In this document: one piece after another, positions 16,220 through 25,338 of the stretch | How the letters are laid out: every line of letters starts with the position of its first letter | Position numbering within the stretch: position 1 is the stretch's first letter | Assembly (NCBI GenBank): GCA_002433075.1 | Contig: DJHM01000034.1 | Coordinates: forward strand, 1,009 to 65,008 | DNA: 64,000 bases | DNA from: Latescibacteria bacterium UBA6620 | Lineage (GTDB): Bacteria > Latescibacterota > UBA2968 | Reading direction: 5' to 3' | Notes under the pieces: model-generated | The model's database searches: none | Seen by the model: the letters and a program-made list of their open reading frames with translations, nothing else | What the model was told of the DNA's origin: nothing | Made by a program: the position numbers and the translations under genes

Positions 16220-16915
16220 CTAGTCATCTCGTCCGCCGAGCAACCCCGACATGATCAGAAGTCGCAGCAGCGAAAGCACTGCCATCAGCGCTGACGCGAC
16301 GTAGGTCCAGGCCGCCGCGTTCAACACCTTGCGAGCCGCCGGAATCTCCTCCGCGGTGAGGTAACCTCCCTCGCTCAGGATCGCGATCGCACGGCTACTG
16401 GCGTTGAACTCGACCGGCAGGGTGATCAGGCCGAACAGCACTGCGAACGAAAAGAACAGAATCCCGATTTCGACCAGAGGCTGCCAACCCGCGAACAGAC
16501 CGATGAAGAACATCGGCATCCCCAGCGTCGACCCGAAGTTGGCCACGGGTACGAGATTCGACCTGAGCGAGAGGGGGAAGTAACTCTGCGAGTGCTGGAA
16601 CGCGTGTCCCGCCTCGTGTGCTGCAACCCCGATCGCAGCCAGTGAATTGTTCCCGTAGACCGAATCCGAAAGGTTCAACTCACGGCTCCTCGGGTCGTAG
16701 TGGTCGGACAGGTCACCCTTCACGTGGCCCACCTCGACGTCCAGCCCGCCCCGGTTCAGGATGTCACGCGCGATCTGATCGGCCGAATAGCCCGACCGGG
16801 CGGCGTACTCGTCATACTTCCGGAACGTCCCCTTGACCTTGAGCTGGGCCCAACCCGCCAGGATCAGGCCCGGAATCAGAAGAATGATCGTCGGATCGAA
16901 AAACATGAACGGCAT
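16220..16915 (-). CDS. Zinc metallopeptidase, YugP type
   Basis: A 231-residue membrane protein of the neutral zinc metallopeptidase 2 family (B. subtilis YugP). An N-terminal hydrophobic segment (FDPTIILLIPGLILAGWAQ) is followed by the zinc motif AAHEAGHAFQH, then three hydrophobic segments. The family motif SVYGNNSLAAIGVAAHEAGH is intact. ATG 16915 has AGGAGG 8 bases upstream. Substrates are unknown; association with the membrane is clear. It lies downstream of fmt in the same direction. Confidence 0.88.
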   Translation of the reverse strand: MPFMFFDPTIILLIPGLILAGWAQLKVKGTFRKYDEYAARSGYSADQIARDILNRGGLDVEVGHVKGDLSDHYDPRSRELNLSDSVYGNNSLAAIGVAAHEAGHAFQHSQSYFPLSLRSNLVPVANFGSTLGMPMFFIGLFAGWQPLVEIGILFFSFAVLFGLITLPVEFNASSRAIAILSEGGYLTAEEIPAARKVLNAAAWTYVASALMAVLSLLRLLIMSGLLGGRDD

Positions 16916-16975
16916 TGGAATCCTCCTCGTATTACAGATACCCACCGGTCCCGTGACCGGGTCGTCGTCTAAAGC

Positions 16976-17899
16976 CTAACCGAACGTGATGCCCGCGTCT
17001 ACCCGATAGCCGCGCACGAAGGAAGGGCCGTCCATCCGCTTTTTCCCCTGCGGCTGCAATTCTTCCAGGCGAACCGACCCCTCGCCGGTCCCCACGACGA
17101 TCCCGTCTCGATCGTCGGCGATTGAAACCGACCCTGGAGCGACGGAACCGGATGTCAGGCTGACCCTGTGGATTTTCAACGGCTGACCTCCCCACATCGT
17201 GAACGCACCCGGGAAAGGGTTGGTTCCACGGACCAAGTTTTGGATCTGCTCCGCGGACTGCGTCCAGTCAATCCGTCCCGTCTCCTTCGCCAATCGTGGG
17301 GCGGGTGTCGCGCCCTCGTCCGATTGAGGTTTTCCCTCCAGCCGACCTTCGGCCAATCCGTCGAGGGTCTTCAGAATCGTCCCCGCACCCTGGACCTTTA
17401 GACGTTCGTAGAGTTCTCCCGCCGTCTCTTCGTCACCGATGTCGACCCGTTCCTGGATCAGCACGTCCCCCGCATCCACCCGACCCGAAAGCAGGAACGT
17501 AGTGATCCCCGTTCCCCGTTCCCCGTTGATAATCGCCCAGTTGATCGGCGCAGCCCCGCGATACTTCGGCAACAGGGAAGGATGTAGGTTGATCGATCCA
17601 AGTCGCGGAAGCGCCAACAGGACCTTGGGGAGAATCGTAAACGCCACCACGACAAACAAATCCGCGCCCACCTCACGCAGGGACTCGACAAATTCGGGAG
17701 CCCGAAGCTTTGTCGGCTGGAGAACCGGAATCCCCAGACTCTCCGCAGCGATCTTGACCTCTGGTGCAGCTAGCCGCCGGCCTCTGCCCCGAGGCGCGTC
17801 CGACCGCGTGACCACAGTGGCCACCTCGTGACTTGATTTCGCGATCGCTTCCAACGTCGGGACCGCGAAATCGGGCGTTCCCATGAAAACGACCTTCAC
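16976..17899 (-). CDS. fmt: Methionyl-tRNA formyltransferase
   Basis: Fmt formylates initiator Met-tRNA using 10-formyl-THF. The 307-residue protein begins MKVVFMGTPDFAVPTLEAI and contains LLPKYRGAAPINWAIINGE, the formyltransferase active-site region with Asn and His (INLHPSLLPKYRG), followed by the C-terminal OB-like domain (GAFTMWGGQPLKIHR). It sits 5 bases after yajC in the operon tgt-yajC-fmt. Confidence 0.97.
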   Translation of the reverse strand: MKVVFMGTPDFAVPTLEAIAKSSHEVATVVTRSDAPRGRGRRLAAPEVKIAAESLGIPVLQPTKLRAPEFVESLREVGADLFVVVAFTILPKVLLALPRLGSINLHPSLLPKYRGAAPINWAIINGERGTGITTFLLSGRVDAGDVLIQERVDIGDEETAGELYERLKVQGAGTILKTLDGLAEGRLEGKPQSDEGATPAPRLAKETGRIDWTQSAEQIQNLVRGTNPFPGAFTMWGGQPLKIHRVSLTSGSVAPGSVSIADDRDGIVVGTGEGSVRLEELQPQGKKRMDGPSFVRGYRVDAGITFG

Positions 17900-17904
17900 C
17901 GGAT

Positions 17905-18240
17905 TCAGTCGCCCTTCTTGTCCGTCACGCGGGAAATGGCACCCCGCGAAACCTCGATCCGCACATCCTTGGCGACCTGAACGACCAGGATGCTGTCCTT
18001 CTCCTTGACCCCGACGATCGTTCCGTGGATGCCCCCGTTCGTCACCACCTTGTCACCTTTGTGGAGGGCATCGATCATCGACTGCTGTTCTTTCTGTTTC
18101 TTGTACTGCGGTCGGATCAGGAGGAAATACATCACCACAAACATCAACAGGAAGGGAAGCATGTTCATAAACACGTTTCCACCCTCGGCCTGCTGACCTT
18201 GCTGACCCGACATCGCGTACGCTTCAGTGATCCAGAACAA
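17905..18240 (-). CDS. yajC: Preprotein translocase subunit YajC, TTG start
   Basis: YajC associates with SecDF at the inner membrane. The 111-residue protein has one membrane helix (NMLPFLLMFVVMYFLLIRP) followed by the conserved QYKKQKEQQSMIDALHKGDKVV and TNGGIHGTIVGV. Start is TTG at 18240 with a perfect AGGAGG 6 bases upstream. tgt ends 10 bases before it, and fmt begins 5 bases after it. The tgt-yajC neighbourhood is conserved in many bacteria; secD and secF are not adjacent here. Confidence 0.95.
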   Translation of the reverse strand: MFWITEAYAMSGQQGQQAEGGNVFMNMLPFLLMFVVMYFLLIRPQYKKQKEQQSMIDALHKGDKVVTNGGIHGTIVGVKEKDSILVVQVAKDVRIEVSRGAISRVTDKKGD

Positions 18241-18250
18241 TCAGTTCCTC

Positions 18251-19414
18251 CTATCCCTCGGCGGGAGTGACCGCGGACGAACCGTAGGGCCCCGCCCTGA
18301 AGTCCGTCAGCCACGCACCGAACGTTTGATCGATAATGGCCTGTCTCATGTTTCGCATCAATTCGAGAAAGTAGTTCAAACTGCACAGCGTCGCCAAACG
18401 GAGACCCGATACCTCCCCCGCGTGCAACAGATGTCGGAGATAAGCCCGTGAGTAACGTGCCATGGACGGACACGTCTCGTCGACCGGCGACAGATCGTCT
18501 TTGAACCGGGCGGACCGGATGTTCACACGGCCGTCACGCGTGAAGATCGTCCCGTTCCGGGCGTTTCGGGTCGGTACTACACAGTCGAACATGTCGATCC
18601 CCCGCGAGACCCCGTCGACCAGATCCTCGGGGGGACCGCTGCCCATCATGTAGCGAGGCTTGTCCCGGGGCAATCGTTCGACGACCGTCTCCACGGCTTG
18701 CCACGTCTCCGGCTTCCGTTCTCCGATGCACGTCCCCCCCACCGCGTAACCCGGGAAGTTCATCGCGACCGTCTCGTCAGCGAATCGCTCCCGAAGTGCG
18801 GGAAAGACGCTTCCCTGTACAATCCCGAACAGAGCCTGGGACTGCCCTGCCGCACTCCGTCGACCGAGCGCGTCATACGCCTCCAGACAATCCGCACCCC
18901 AGCGAAGCGTTCTCTCGCCCGACTGCCGTGCCTCCTCCTCGCTACAGGGGAAGGCCGTGCATTCGTCCCACATCATCATGATGTCCGAGCCCAGCAGGTG
19001 CTGTGTGCGAACCACGCTCTCCGACGTGAAGAGATGCTTCGATCCGTCGATGTGCGATTGGAAAACGACACCTTCGTCGGTCACCTTGTTCAACGCGGCC
19101 AGACTTCGGACCTGGAACCCCCCGCTGTCCGTCAGGATCGCCCGATCCCACCCCATGAACCCGTGGAGTCCACCCGCAGCCTCGATCAGCGACGTCCCCG
19201 GTCGAAGATAGAGATGGTAAGTGTTCCCCAGGAGGATCCGCGCATCCAGCGTCTCCAGATCTTCCTGACTGAGCGTCTTCACCGATCCCTGTGTCCCGAC
19301 CGGCATAAAAACGGGGGTCTCCACCTCGCCGTGCGGCGTATGCAGAACCCCGGCTCGAGCGCCCGTCTCAGGATCCTCTGCGACCGCCTCGAAACGAAAT
19401 CCTTCGACGTCGAT
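18251..19414 (-). CDS. tgt: Queuine tRNA-ribosyltransferase, apparent ATC start
   Basis: Tgt exchanges G34 for a queuosine precursor in tRNAs with GUN anticodons. Motifs are VETPVFMPVGTQGSVK, ILLGNTYHLYLRPG, TDSGGFQVRSL, YAVGGTCIGE (catalytic region), MGSGPPEDLVDGV, and NYFLELMRNMRQAI at the C-terminus. The first ordinary start, GTG 19324, would delete the conserved N-terminal segment FRFEA...GVLHTPHG, which is encoded in frame upstream. The frame is closed by a TAG at about 19441. Between them no ATG, GTG or TTG exists, but ATC at 19414 has GGAGG 6 bases upstream and gives 387 residues. The zinc motif is partly degenerate as read here. Start is inferred. Confidence 0.9.
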   Translation of the reverse strand: MDVEGFRFEAVAEDPETGARAGVLHTPHGEVETPVFMPVGTQGSVKTLSQEDLETLDARILLGNTYHLYLRPGTSLIEAAGGLHGFMGWDRAILTDSGGFQVRSLAALNKVTDEGVVFQSHIDGSKHLFTSESVVRTQHLLGSDIMMMWDECTAFPCSEEEARQSGERTLRWGADCLEAYDALGRRSAAGQSQALFGIVQGSVFPALRERFADETVAMNFPGYAVGGTCIGERKPETWQAVETVVERLPRDKPRYMMGSGPPEDLVDGVSRGIDMFDCVVPTRNARNGTIFTRDGRVNIRSARFKDDLSPVDETCPSMARYSRAYLRHLLHAGEVSGLRLATLCSLNYFLELMRNMRQAIIDQTFGAWLTDFRAGPYGSSAVTPAEG

Positions 19415-19528
19415 CTGTGACCTCCGGAACTCCTTGACCTATAAACAGTTGTGCCCGGTCCAGACGGACCGGGCGAGAATATATACAGAAGGTGGGGCCT
19501 CAACCATTTCAGAATTCCATCGTAGGCC

Positions 19529-20779
19529 TCACCGCACCGCTTCAGCCGCCGTCACAAATTCGAATCCCTCCGCAGCCAAGTCCGGAATGACCCGAGCCAG
19601 CACGTCCCGAGTTTCCGATCGCGCATGGGCGATTCCCACCGCCGTCCCGGACTGGCGGGCCCGCATAGCCAACTGTCTCAGACGGTGTTCGATCGCATCT
19701 GCATCCGTCTCGAGATCCACGAATCCCACGTTGCGGGCGCTCGGAATCCCCATTGCGACCGACACGTCGTAGGCCACGGACGTCGAACTCGTCGCGCTGT
19801 CCACAAAGTAATAGCCTTGACGGTCGACCTCTTCAAGCACATACCCGATCACCCGACGATCCTGCGTCACCCGGGAACCCATGTGATTGTTCACGCCCTG
19901 CGCGTGAGGCACCGTCGTCAACGCGTGTCTCGTGATCTGACGGATCTGATCGTAGGGATGAGCCACGAAGATCGCGCCCTGTCCTGGATCTCGCTTCGGG
20001 TAGTCGTTCGGCTCCATCGGCAGATGGACCATCACCCCGTGTCCCGCACGGGCCGCCCGCTCTGCCGTCCAGATCGTTTCGCGTTCGTCCGGAAAGACCG
20101 AGAACGTCAGCGGATAGTCGATGTCGCAGAAGGCGTCGATCAGCGTTCGACTTTGATAACCGCAATCATCCACGATCAACGCAATACGTCCAGCCGTCCT
20201 GCTCACCGTGGGAGTGCGCCGCAACGTCACCAGCGTCGTACGATCCCCCTCCAGCCCCACGAGCATCGACAACCGGCCCCCGTGGAGATCTTCCCTCCCC
20301 TCCAGCACCTCGCCCCCCAGACGACGCGCGGTTCGGGTCAGCCACAGATTGCACAACGCCAGCGGCACGTCCTCGGGCACGAGGCTCGTCACCTCCCACC
20401 GCATCGTGCTGCCCCGTGCTGCCTGGAGTCGGTTCACCTCGATCACGTCGCGTGGGATGCCCAGACCCGCCAGGGTCTCCACGGATTGTCGCGCCATCGT
20501 ATCCGCGAAGGCCACTACCTCGCCTGGTCCCGCGCGCCAGGTGTTCGACAGCGTCACGACCTCTGGCGGACCCGGATCGGGTGTGCGATGCGGTCGCGGC
20601 ACTCGCCACAGCCAGACCATCAGCAGACCCGCAGCCAGAACGAGCCCCGCAGAAACCCGTAGAACGGGTGCACCTCGTCGTCTGCTCGCCATCCGGCGGG
20701 ATCCGCGTCGCTTACGCCTGCCCTTGTAGATTGCTGAAGATCGTCCCTGGTTGGAACGACGACTTCGACCGGGCATCAC
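19529..20779 (-). CDS. Divergent polysaccharide deacetylase family protein
   Basis: A 416-residue protein with a strongly basic N-terminus, one membrane segment (VSAGLVLAAGLLMVWLW, residues ~42-58), a ~140-residue linker domain, and a C-terminal divergent polysaccharide deacetylase domain (YibQ-like). The latter shows IALIVDDCGYQ, LTFSVFPDE, GHGVMVHLPMEPNDYP, GVNNHMGSRVTQD and GIAHARSET. Such proteins are exported or membrane-anchored and thought to act on cell-wall or capsule glycans; activity is unproven for most. GTG/ATG codons at 20779/20776 follow GGAG. The M50 protease gene ends 40 bases upstream. Confidence 0.85.
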   Translation of the reverse strand: MMPGRSRRSNQGRSSAIYKGRRKRRGSRRMASRRRGAPVLRVSAGLVLAAGLLMVWLWRVPRPHRTPDPGPPEVVTLSNTWRAGPGEVVAFADTMARQSVETLAGLGIPRDVIEVNRLQAARGSTMRWEVTSLVPEDVPLALCNLWLTRTARRLGGEVLEGREDLHGGRLSMLVGLEGDRTTLVTLRRTPTVSRTAGRIALIVDDCGYQSRTLIDAFCDIDYPLTFSVFPDERETIWTAERAARAGHGVMVHLPMEPNDYPKRDPGQGAIFVAHPYDQIRQITRHALTTVPHAQGVNNHMGSRVTQDRRVIGYVLEEVDRQGYYFVDSATSSTSVAYDVSVAMGIPSARNVGFVDLETDADAIEHRLRQLAMRARQSGTAVGIAHARSETRDVLARVIPDLAAEGFEFVTAAEAVR

Positions 20780-20818
20780 AGTCTCCGAACGAAGGGGAAG
20801 GGAGAAGCAGGTTCTTCT

Positions 20819-21814
20819 TCAGGGATCCAGAAAGCGGATCGGTTGGGGAATGAAACAGAGGATGAAAATGACCAGCGTTAAAACAGCCAGCCCTTTTCGA
20901 GAGCCGTCGAGGGTCGAGTGGGGGTCGACCGGGGTGGGGTGACGACGTCCGAGAAGAAGAGCAAGAGCGGCCCAGACCAGCCATCCTGGCCAACGTGACG
21001 TGATCCAGGCGGTCAAGGGCGTGTCAGACTCGGTCCAGGCGTACCCGGGCGCAACAGCCCAGAACAGGATCAGCGCGACCACAGTCGCCCGGGAAACCAG
21101 GTGATGACGACGTCCAACGACAGAGTAGACGATGTGACCCCCGTCGAACTGACCGACGGGCAGAAGGTTCAGCACCGTCACGAACAGCCCCAGCCATCCT
21201 GCAAAACCGACCGGGTGCAACATCACATCGTGGCCTGGTGGCAGGGGCCCGACGATCCATTTCTGCAGCCAGGACGTCAACAGCGAGTCGCCGAAAACGA
21301 TTGCGCCTTCACCCGCAAAGTCCGCCAAGGCGACGACTTGAGCGTGAGCGAGCCCGTAACACAGGGCGGCAACCGCCGCTACGAATCCCGCGACCGGCCC
21401 TGCTGCACCAATGTCGATCAGGGCTCGGCGATTCGGAATCCTGGAACGGATGCGGATGACCGCACCCAAGGTCCCAATGAGCGACATCGGAAACGGAATG
21501 AAATAGGGCAACGTCGCTCGCACGTGCCACGCCCGGGAAGCCACGAAGTGACCCATCTCGTGAATCCCCAGGACCCCGATCAACGCCAGCGAAAACGGTA
21601 ATCCGTGCACCAGAATGTCCGGCCGAAGAATCGAGTGCCAGCTCAACGCCTCGATCGGAATCGCCCTGAATGCGGGACTCACCTGCGCCCCCGCCATCGT
21701 CGTCGCCAACAACGTCAGCAGGAAAAGACAGATGTGCAGCAGGGACGGAGTCGGCGGCGGATCGAGGTGACGACGCTCATAACTGACCCCGTCGATCGGA
21801 CCGATCCGAGTCAC
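20819..21814 (-). CDS. Site-2-protease-type M50 membrane metalloprotease
   Basis: A 331-residue polytopic protein with the zinc motif GIHEMGHFVASR in a membrane helix (residues ~82-93) and the second-site motif LLPVGQFDGGHIVYS (family N-x-x-P-x-x-x-x-DG, residues ~217-231). About seven hydrophobic segments are visible. The central GPVAGFVAAVAAL region and YFIPFPMSLIGTLGA fit the EGY1/slr1821-like branch rather than RseP, since there is no PDZ domain. These proteases cut substrates inside membranes for regulation. It lies between the PorV-like and deacetylase genes in one transcription direction. Confidence 0.88.
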   Translation of the reverse strand: MTRIGPIDGVSYERRHLDPPPTPSLLHICLFLLTLLATTMAGAQVSPAFRAIPIEALSWHSILRPDILVHGLPFSLALIGVLGIHEMGHFVASRAWHVRATLPYFIPFPMSLIGTLGAVIRIRSRIPNRRALIDIGAAGPVAGFVAAVAALCYGLAHAQVVALADFAGEGAIVFGDSLLTSWLQKWIVGPLPPGHDVMLHPVGFAGWLGLFVTVLNLLPVGQFDGGHIVYSVVGRRHHLVSRATVVALILFWAVAPGYAWTESDTPLTAWITSRWPGWLVWAALALLLGRRHPTPVDPHSTLDGSRKGLAVLTLVIFILCFIPQPIRFLDP

Positions 21815-21835
21815 TCGGACGACCGCTCCGACACT

Positions 21836-22738
21836 CTACCGGATCCCGACCGATACACGGTGGGAGTCGCCCAGATCCAGACTCGAAGGAACGAATGCGT
21901 AGTCGAATCGCCAGTTCCCGCGTCGAAGACCGAACCCGAAGACCAGATCGCGAGCCTCCAGCCCGGATACGTAGCCCGCTCGTAGAGCCAGGGTTCTGAG
22001 AGGTCGCATCTCACCCCCTATGTGGAAGCCGTTCTCCCCAAACCTCTGAATGCGGGCCTCCGCCGAGACCAGGAGTCGATCTCGCGACAAGCTCCCGCCC
22101 GCCCGGATCTCCCGGGGCAGGGACACTCGCTCCTGAGCCAGCGCCTCCATCCGCCCGAGGTGCTTGATCGCCGCCCCGAGGGTGAAGGATCCCGAAACTC
22201 GATACTGGACCCCGGCATCGATCGTGAACCCCGAAGCCCTTTCGGATGCCAGGTCCTGGTGCAGTACGCGGGCACTGAATCCTGTGCTCAGCCGATCGCC
22301 CAGACGTTGGGCATAGGTCAGTCCGACGTTCATTTCCAGCAGATGGAACGTCCCGATCGGTTGCGCGGACGGGCCCGTTCGAGCCTCGAAGTCACCCGCC
22401 GTGTGGACCCCCAGACTGAGACCGATACCCCGTGTGCCGTTGCCATAGGCCCATCCGGCGTATCCCTGCCGAACGTCGGCGAACGAACTGTGATGTGAGA
22501 GCACTAAATCCTTGCTCGTCATCCAGGCCGCCGCCGCGGGGTTCGCGTACAGGGCCGTCTGATCGCCCGAAACCGACGTGAACGCATCCGCCATCGCCGC
22601 CGAACGACCTCCTACCGCTTCGTTCAACAACGTGAATCCACTGCGTCGACCGTCAGTCTGGCCGGACACATTCGAATTCAGGAGGAAACAACCCACCACC
22701 AACAGAAACCGGGAGAGGGCTTTCATAGCCGTCTTCAA
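21836..22738 (-). CDS. PorV/PorQ-like outer-membrane protein
   Basis: A 300-residue secreted protein with signal peptide (LSRFLLVVGCFLLNSNVSGQ) and the family opening LNEAVGGRSAAMADAFTSV followed by YANPAAAAWM. Repeated amphipathic strands and the C-terminal LDLGDSHRVSVGIR fit an outer-membrane beta-barrel. PorV/PorQ proteins serve type IX secretion or lipid transport in FCB bacteria; no other type IX genes are visible. It heads the long minus-strand run down to tgt, and its promoter region is AT-rich and shared with divergent tdh. Paralogue of the frameshifted gene at 10569-11459. Confidence 0.85.
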   Translation of the reverse strand: MKTAMKALSRFLLVVGCFLLNSNVSGQTDGRRSGFTLLNEAVGGRSAAMADAFTSVSGDQTALYANPAAAAWMTSKDLVLSHHSSFADVRQGYAGWAYGNGTRGIGLSLGVHTAGDFEARTGPSAQPIGTFHLLEMNVGLTYAQRLGDRLSTGFSARVLHQDLASERASGFTIDAGVQYRVSGSFTLGAAIKHLGRMEALAQERVSLPREIRAGGSLSRDRLLVSAEARIQRFGENGFHIGGEMRPLRTLALRAGYVSGLEARDLVFGFGLRRGNWRFDYAFVPSSLDLGDSHRVSVGIR

Positions 22739-22855
22739 AACGTCGTAATCTCAATAAAATTAACGGGAAACTTCAAAACTGTAGCCCATCGCCCATCCGG
22801 AGTCAACCGCCTCGGAAAGGCGATTTTGCCATCGTGAAACTGGACCGCCGACCGG

Positions 22856-22888
22856 TTGTTTAATATATTGAATGAAATATTATATAAT
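22856..22888 (+). promoter_or_regulatory. AT-rich promoter and operator-like palindrome before tdh
   Basis: In a 170-base divergent gap, TATAAT (22883-22888) forms a strong -10 element, with TTAATA (22860-22865) 17 bases upstream. The inverted repeat TAATATATT...AAATATTA (22861-22882) overlaps the spacer, as an operator would. Base composition is sharply AT-rich against the surrounding GC-rich DNA. Confidence 0.5.
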
Positions 22889-22911
22889 GAACTAAAGGCC
22901 GTGAGGTAGTC

Positions 22912-24030
22912 GTGGCACATACAATGAAGGCTCTACGGAAAACGGCAGACGGACCCGGTCTCCAGGTCGTCTCACTTCCCGTCCCCGAGCCGGGCCCCCA
23001 CGAGGTACTCGTCAAAGTCGAAGCCGCCAGCATCTGCGGAACCGACCTTCACATCTACAAATGGGACGACTGGAGCCGACAAAGGATCCGACCACCCGTC
23101 ACGCTCGGTCACGAATTCTCCGGCACCATCACGAAGATCGGTCCGCAGGTGGAACAAGCGCACGTCAGCGATTTCGTTTCCGCCGAAAGCCACGTCACGT
23201 GCGGCCACTGCTATCAGTGTCGAACCGGGCAGGCCCATATGTGTCCCTCCACCCAGATTCTGGGCGTCGACCGGGATGGCGCCTTCGCCGAGTATGTGAT
23301 CGTCCCCGAGAATGTCATCTGGCAGAACGATCGAACAAAGATTCCTCCCGAGATTGCCACCCTCCAGGAACCCTTCGGCAACGCTGTGCTCGCCACCCTC
23401 ACCCACGACCTCGCCGGGCAGAGCGTCACCGTCTCGGGTTGCGGACCCATCGGCCTGTTCAGTATCGCAATCGCCCGAGCCTCGGGAGCCAGCACCATCT
23501 TCGCCGTCGACCCCACTCCCTACCGACGAGAACTGGCGATGGCAATGGGAGCCACCATCGCATTCGACCCCGCAGACGGCGAGGTTTCCGACGCCATCTG
23601 TGACGCGAACGAAGGCTATCCCGTCGACATCGTCCTTGAAATGAGTGGTGCACCCGGGGCCATCACCAGCGCCTTCACTACCGTGCGTAACGGCGGCCGG
23701 ATCACCCTGTTCGGGATTCCCTCTCGACCGGTGGAAGTCGACATCGGCGAGAACATGATTTTCAAGAACCTTACCGTCTTCGCCATCAGCGGACGGCGAA
23801 TCTGGGACACGTGGTACAAGACTCGCTGGCTGCTGGAGGGCGATGTCGTCGATCTTCGTCCGCTCATCACACAGGAGGTCGACTTCGAGAATGTTCTCGA
23901 CGCGTTCGATCGCCTTGCCGATGGCAGTGCGTGCAAGATCGTCCTTCGCCCGAACGCCCCATCCGACGAGACCGTCCCAATCCGTGAACAGGGCGTTCAA
24001 GAAACCAGGCCTCTCGTTTTTCACCACTGA
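22912..24030 (+). CDS. tdh: L-threonine 3-dehydrogenase-like zinc alcohol dehydrogenase
   Basis: Tdh oxidises threonine to 2-amino-3-ketobutyrate with NAD+. The 372-residue MDR protein shows the catalytic zinc region ICGTDLHIYKWDDW and GHEFSG, the four-Cys structural zinc site CGHCYQCRTGQAHMC, the nucleotide-binding VSGCGPIGLFSIAIA, and LEMSGAPGA. ICGTD-H-IY-WD-W closely matches E. coli Tdh. The GTG at 22912 is 5 bases after GAGGTAG; ATG 22924 is the alternative. The C-terminus is about 25 residues longer than Tdh. Some relatives act on polyols. Its 3' end converges with the next gene, only 2 bases apart. Confidence 0.85.
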   Translation: MAHTMKALRKTADGPGLQVVSLPVPEPGPHEVLVKVEAASICGTDLHIYKWDDWSRQRIRPPVTLGHEFSGTITKIGPQVEQAHVSDFVSAESHVTCGHCYQCRTGQAHMCPSTQILGVDRDGAFAEYVIVPENVIWQNDRTKIPPEIATLQEPFGNAVLATLTHDLAGQSVTVSGCGPIGLFSIAIARASGASTIFAVDPTPYRRELAMAMGATIAFDPADGEVSDAICDANEGYPVDIVLEMSGAPGAITSAFTTVRNGGRITLFGIPSRPVEVDIGENMIFKNLTVFAISGRRIWDTWYKTRWLLEGDVVDLRPLITQEVDFENVLDAFDRLADGSACKIVLRPNAPSDETVPIREQGVQETRPLVFHH

Positions 24031-24032
24031 GG

Positions 24033-25295
24033 TTACCCCAACCGGCTCAGGTAGACCTCTGTCTGCAGGGGACTCTGATTGTCTCCCCCGATACCCCCGG
24101 CGTTCGTCCCCCGTGTGTAAGCAAACCAGTGACCTCCGTCGCAAAACGTGTCCGAGCGCGTCCAATCCCATTGGACCAGAGCCGGCAGCCAGTTCGACAT
24201 CATCGCATCCGTCGTCGTGAGTTGGGTGCACCCTGCGGACGACCCGTCCTCGTTCAGCACCACGTGAAAAATCTCGTGGCTCGGATCGTACCACGGCGTC
24301 TCGCCTCCGCCGGGTCGCGTCGCCACCAGCAAGTGAACCCGACCCTCCCTATCGCGTGAGATCGAGCTCGACCGTCCGCCCGCCATGTCCAGCCCATCCG
24401 TGATCTCCGCGAGCCTGATTCCCGTCCACGCATCTCCGTCCCGCCGGAAGACCACGCCACCAGCGTCGTCCACGACCGAACAGAAAAACCAGACCCGGTC
24501 CTGACCATCCACAAGGTGGTTCGCCACCCGCAAGTGGTGACGTCCCGGTCCTCCGTCCGGAGAGTGAACGATCGCCTGCATAGACTCGATCGTCACGGGC
24601 AGGACAGCTTCTGACCCATCCTCGTTGAGCCACGTCTCGCCGCCATCTTCCGACCGCAGGTAGACTGCCGCTCGCCCCTTGCAGTCCTCGGCTCGACCCG
24701 TCTCTGCATAGTGAAACTGATAGACCAGATGGAGATTGCCCGACGGCCCGACCGTCAGCGAGTGCATGAAGTGATTGTAGCCCTCTACCGGACTGATCGC
24801 GATCGTGACCGGATCCGACCAATCGCCCGATTTAGGTTTCTTTCTGTAGTGTAGTTGCCAGCGATCCGCCTGGTGGCGCAACGCAAGGTGCAATGTCCCC
24901 TGTCCGTCAACCACCAGACTCGGATAGGTGTCGGTAGGACCCAGAGCAATCGGTCTCGACCAGGAGGCCAGGTCCGCCGGATCATCTGACCATCGATACT
25001 GGAATGGCCCGTGATGGGCGCCGATCATCGCGTGGAGTCGGCCGTCCCCATCCAGCGCCAGCGCCGGACCGCAATGATTGTCGATCCCCGTTCCCAACGT
25101 CAGCACCCCACGAATCGCCCCGTTTCGAACGTCGCATACCCCCAGTTGAATCCTGGCCGTATCTCCTTTGGTACGGGGCGCATCGAGCCACCCAACGAAG
25201 AGATCGTCACCGCGCTCGATCAGCTTGCTGCTCATGTTGTAGCCGGTCCCACGATCGGAACCGCTCGACGACAGAAGAATCGGTTCGATACTCAC
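24033..25295 (-). CDS. BNR_4-repeat family protein, putative polysaccharide-active propeller
   Basis: A 420-residue protein with the BNR_4 pattern: an N-terminal NMSSKLIERGDDLFVGWLD strand pair, DNHCGPALALDGDGRLHAM, HHGPFQYRWSDDPADLASW, TDTYPSLVVDGQGTLHLALR, and an Asp-box-like RSEDGGETW. The family includes ulvan-type lyases (PL24/PL25) and uncharacterised proteins. His in GAHHGPFQYR and Tyr in the TYP motif are candidate active-site residues by analogy. No signal peptide is visible, so secretion is doubtful. It lies 44 bases downstream of a serine-hydrolase-like gene in the same direction. Confidence 0.75.
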   Translation of the reverse strand: MSIEPILLSSSGSDRGTGYNMSSKLIERGDDLFVGWLDAPRTKGDTARIQLGVCDVRNGAIRGVLTLGTGIDNHCGPALALDGDGRLHAMIGAHHGPFQYRWSDDPADLASWSRPIALGPTDTYPSLVVDGQGTLHLALRHQADRWQLHYRKKPKSGDWSDPVTIAISPVEGYNHFMHSLTVGPSGNLHLVYQFHYAETGRAEDCKGRAAVYLRSEDGGETWLNEDGSEAVLPVTIESMQAIVHSPDGGPGRHHLRVANHLVDGQDRVWFFCSVVDDAGGVVFRRDGDAWTGIRLAEITDGLDMAGGRSSSISRDREGRVHLLVATRPGGGETPWYDPSHEIFHVVLNEDGSSAGCTQLTTTDAMMSNWLPALVQWDWTRSDTFCDGGHWFAYTRGTNAGGIGGDNQSPLQTEVYLSRLG

Positions 25296-25338
25296 TTCCT
25301 CACGGGCTCCGCGAGAAGCCAGCGTTCCTCAACACGCT

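Noticed and set aside
22972..24294. A 440-residue minus-strand open frame opposite tdh
   Set aside because: Antisense of a well-supported dehydrogenase; its composition (Gly/Asp/Val-rich) is typical of a shadow frame.
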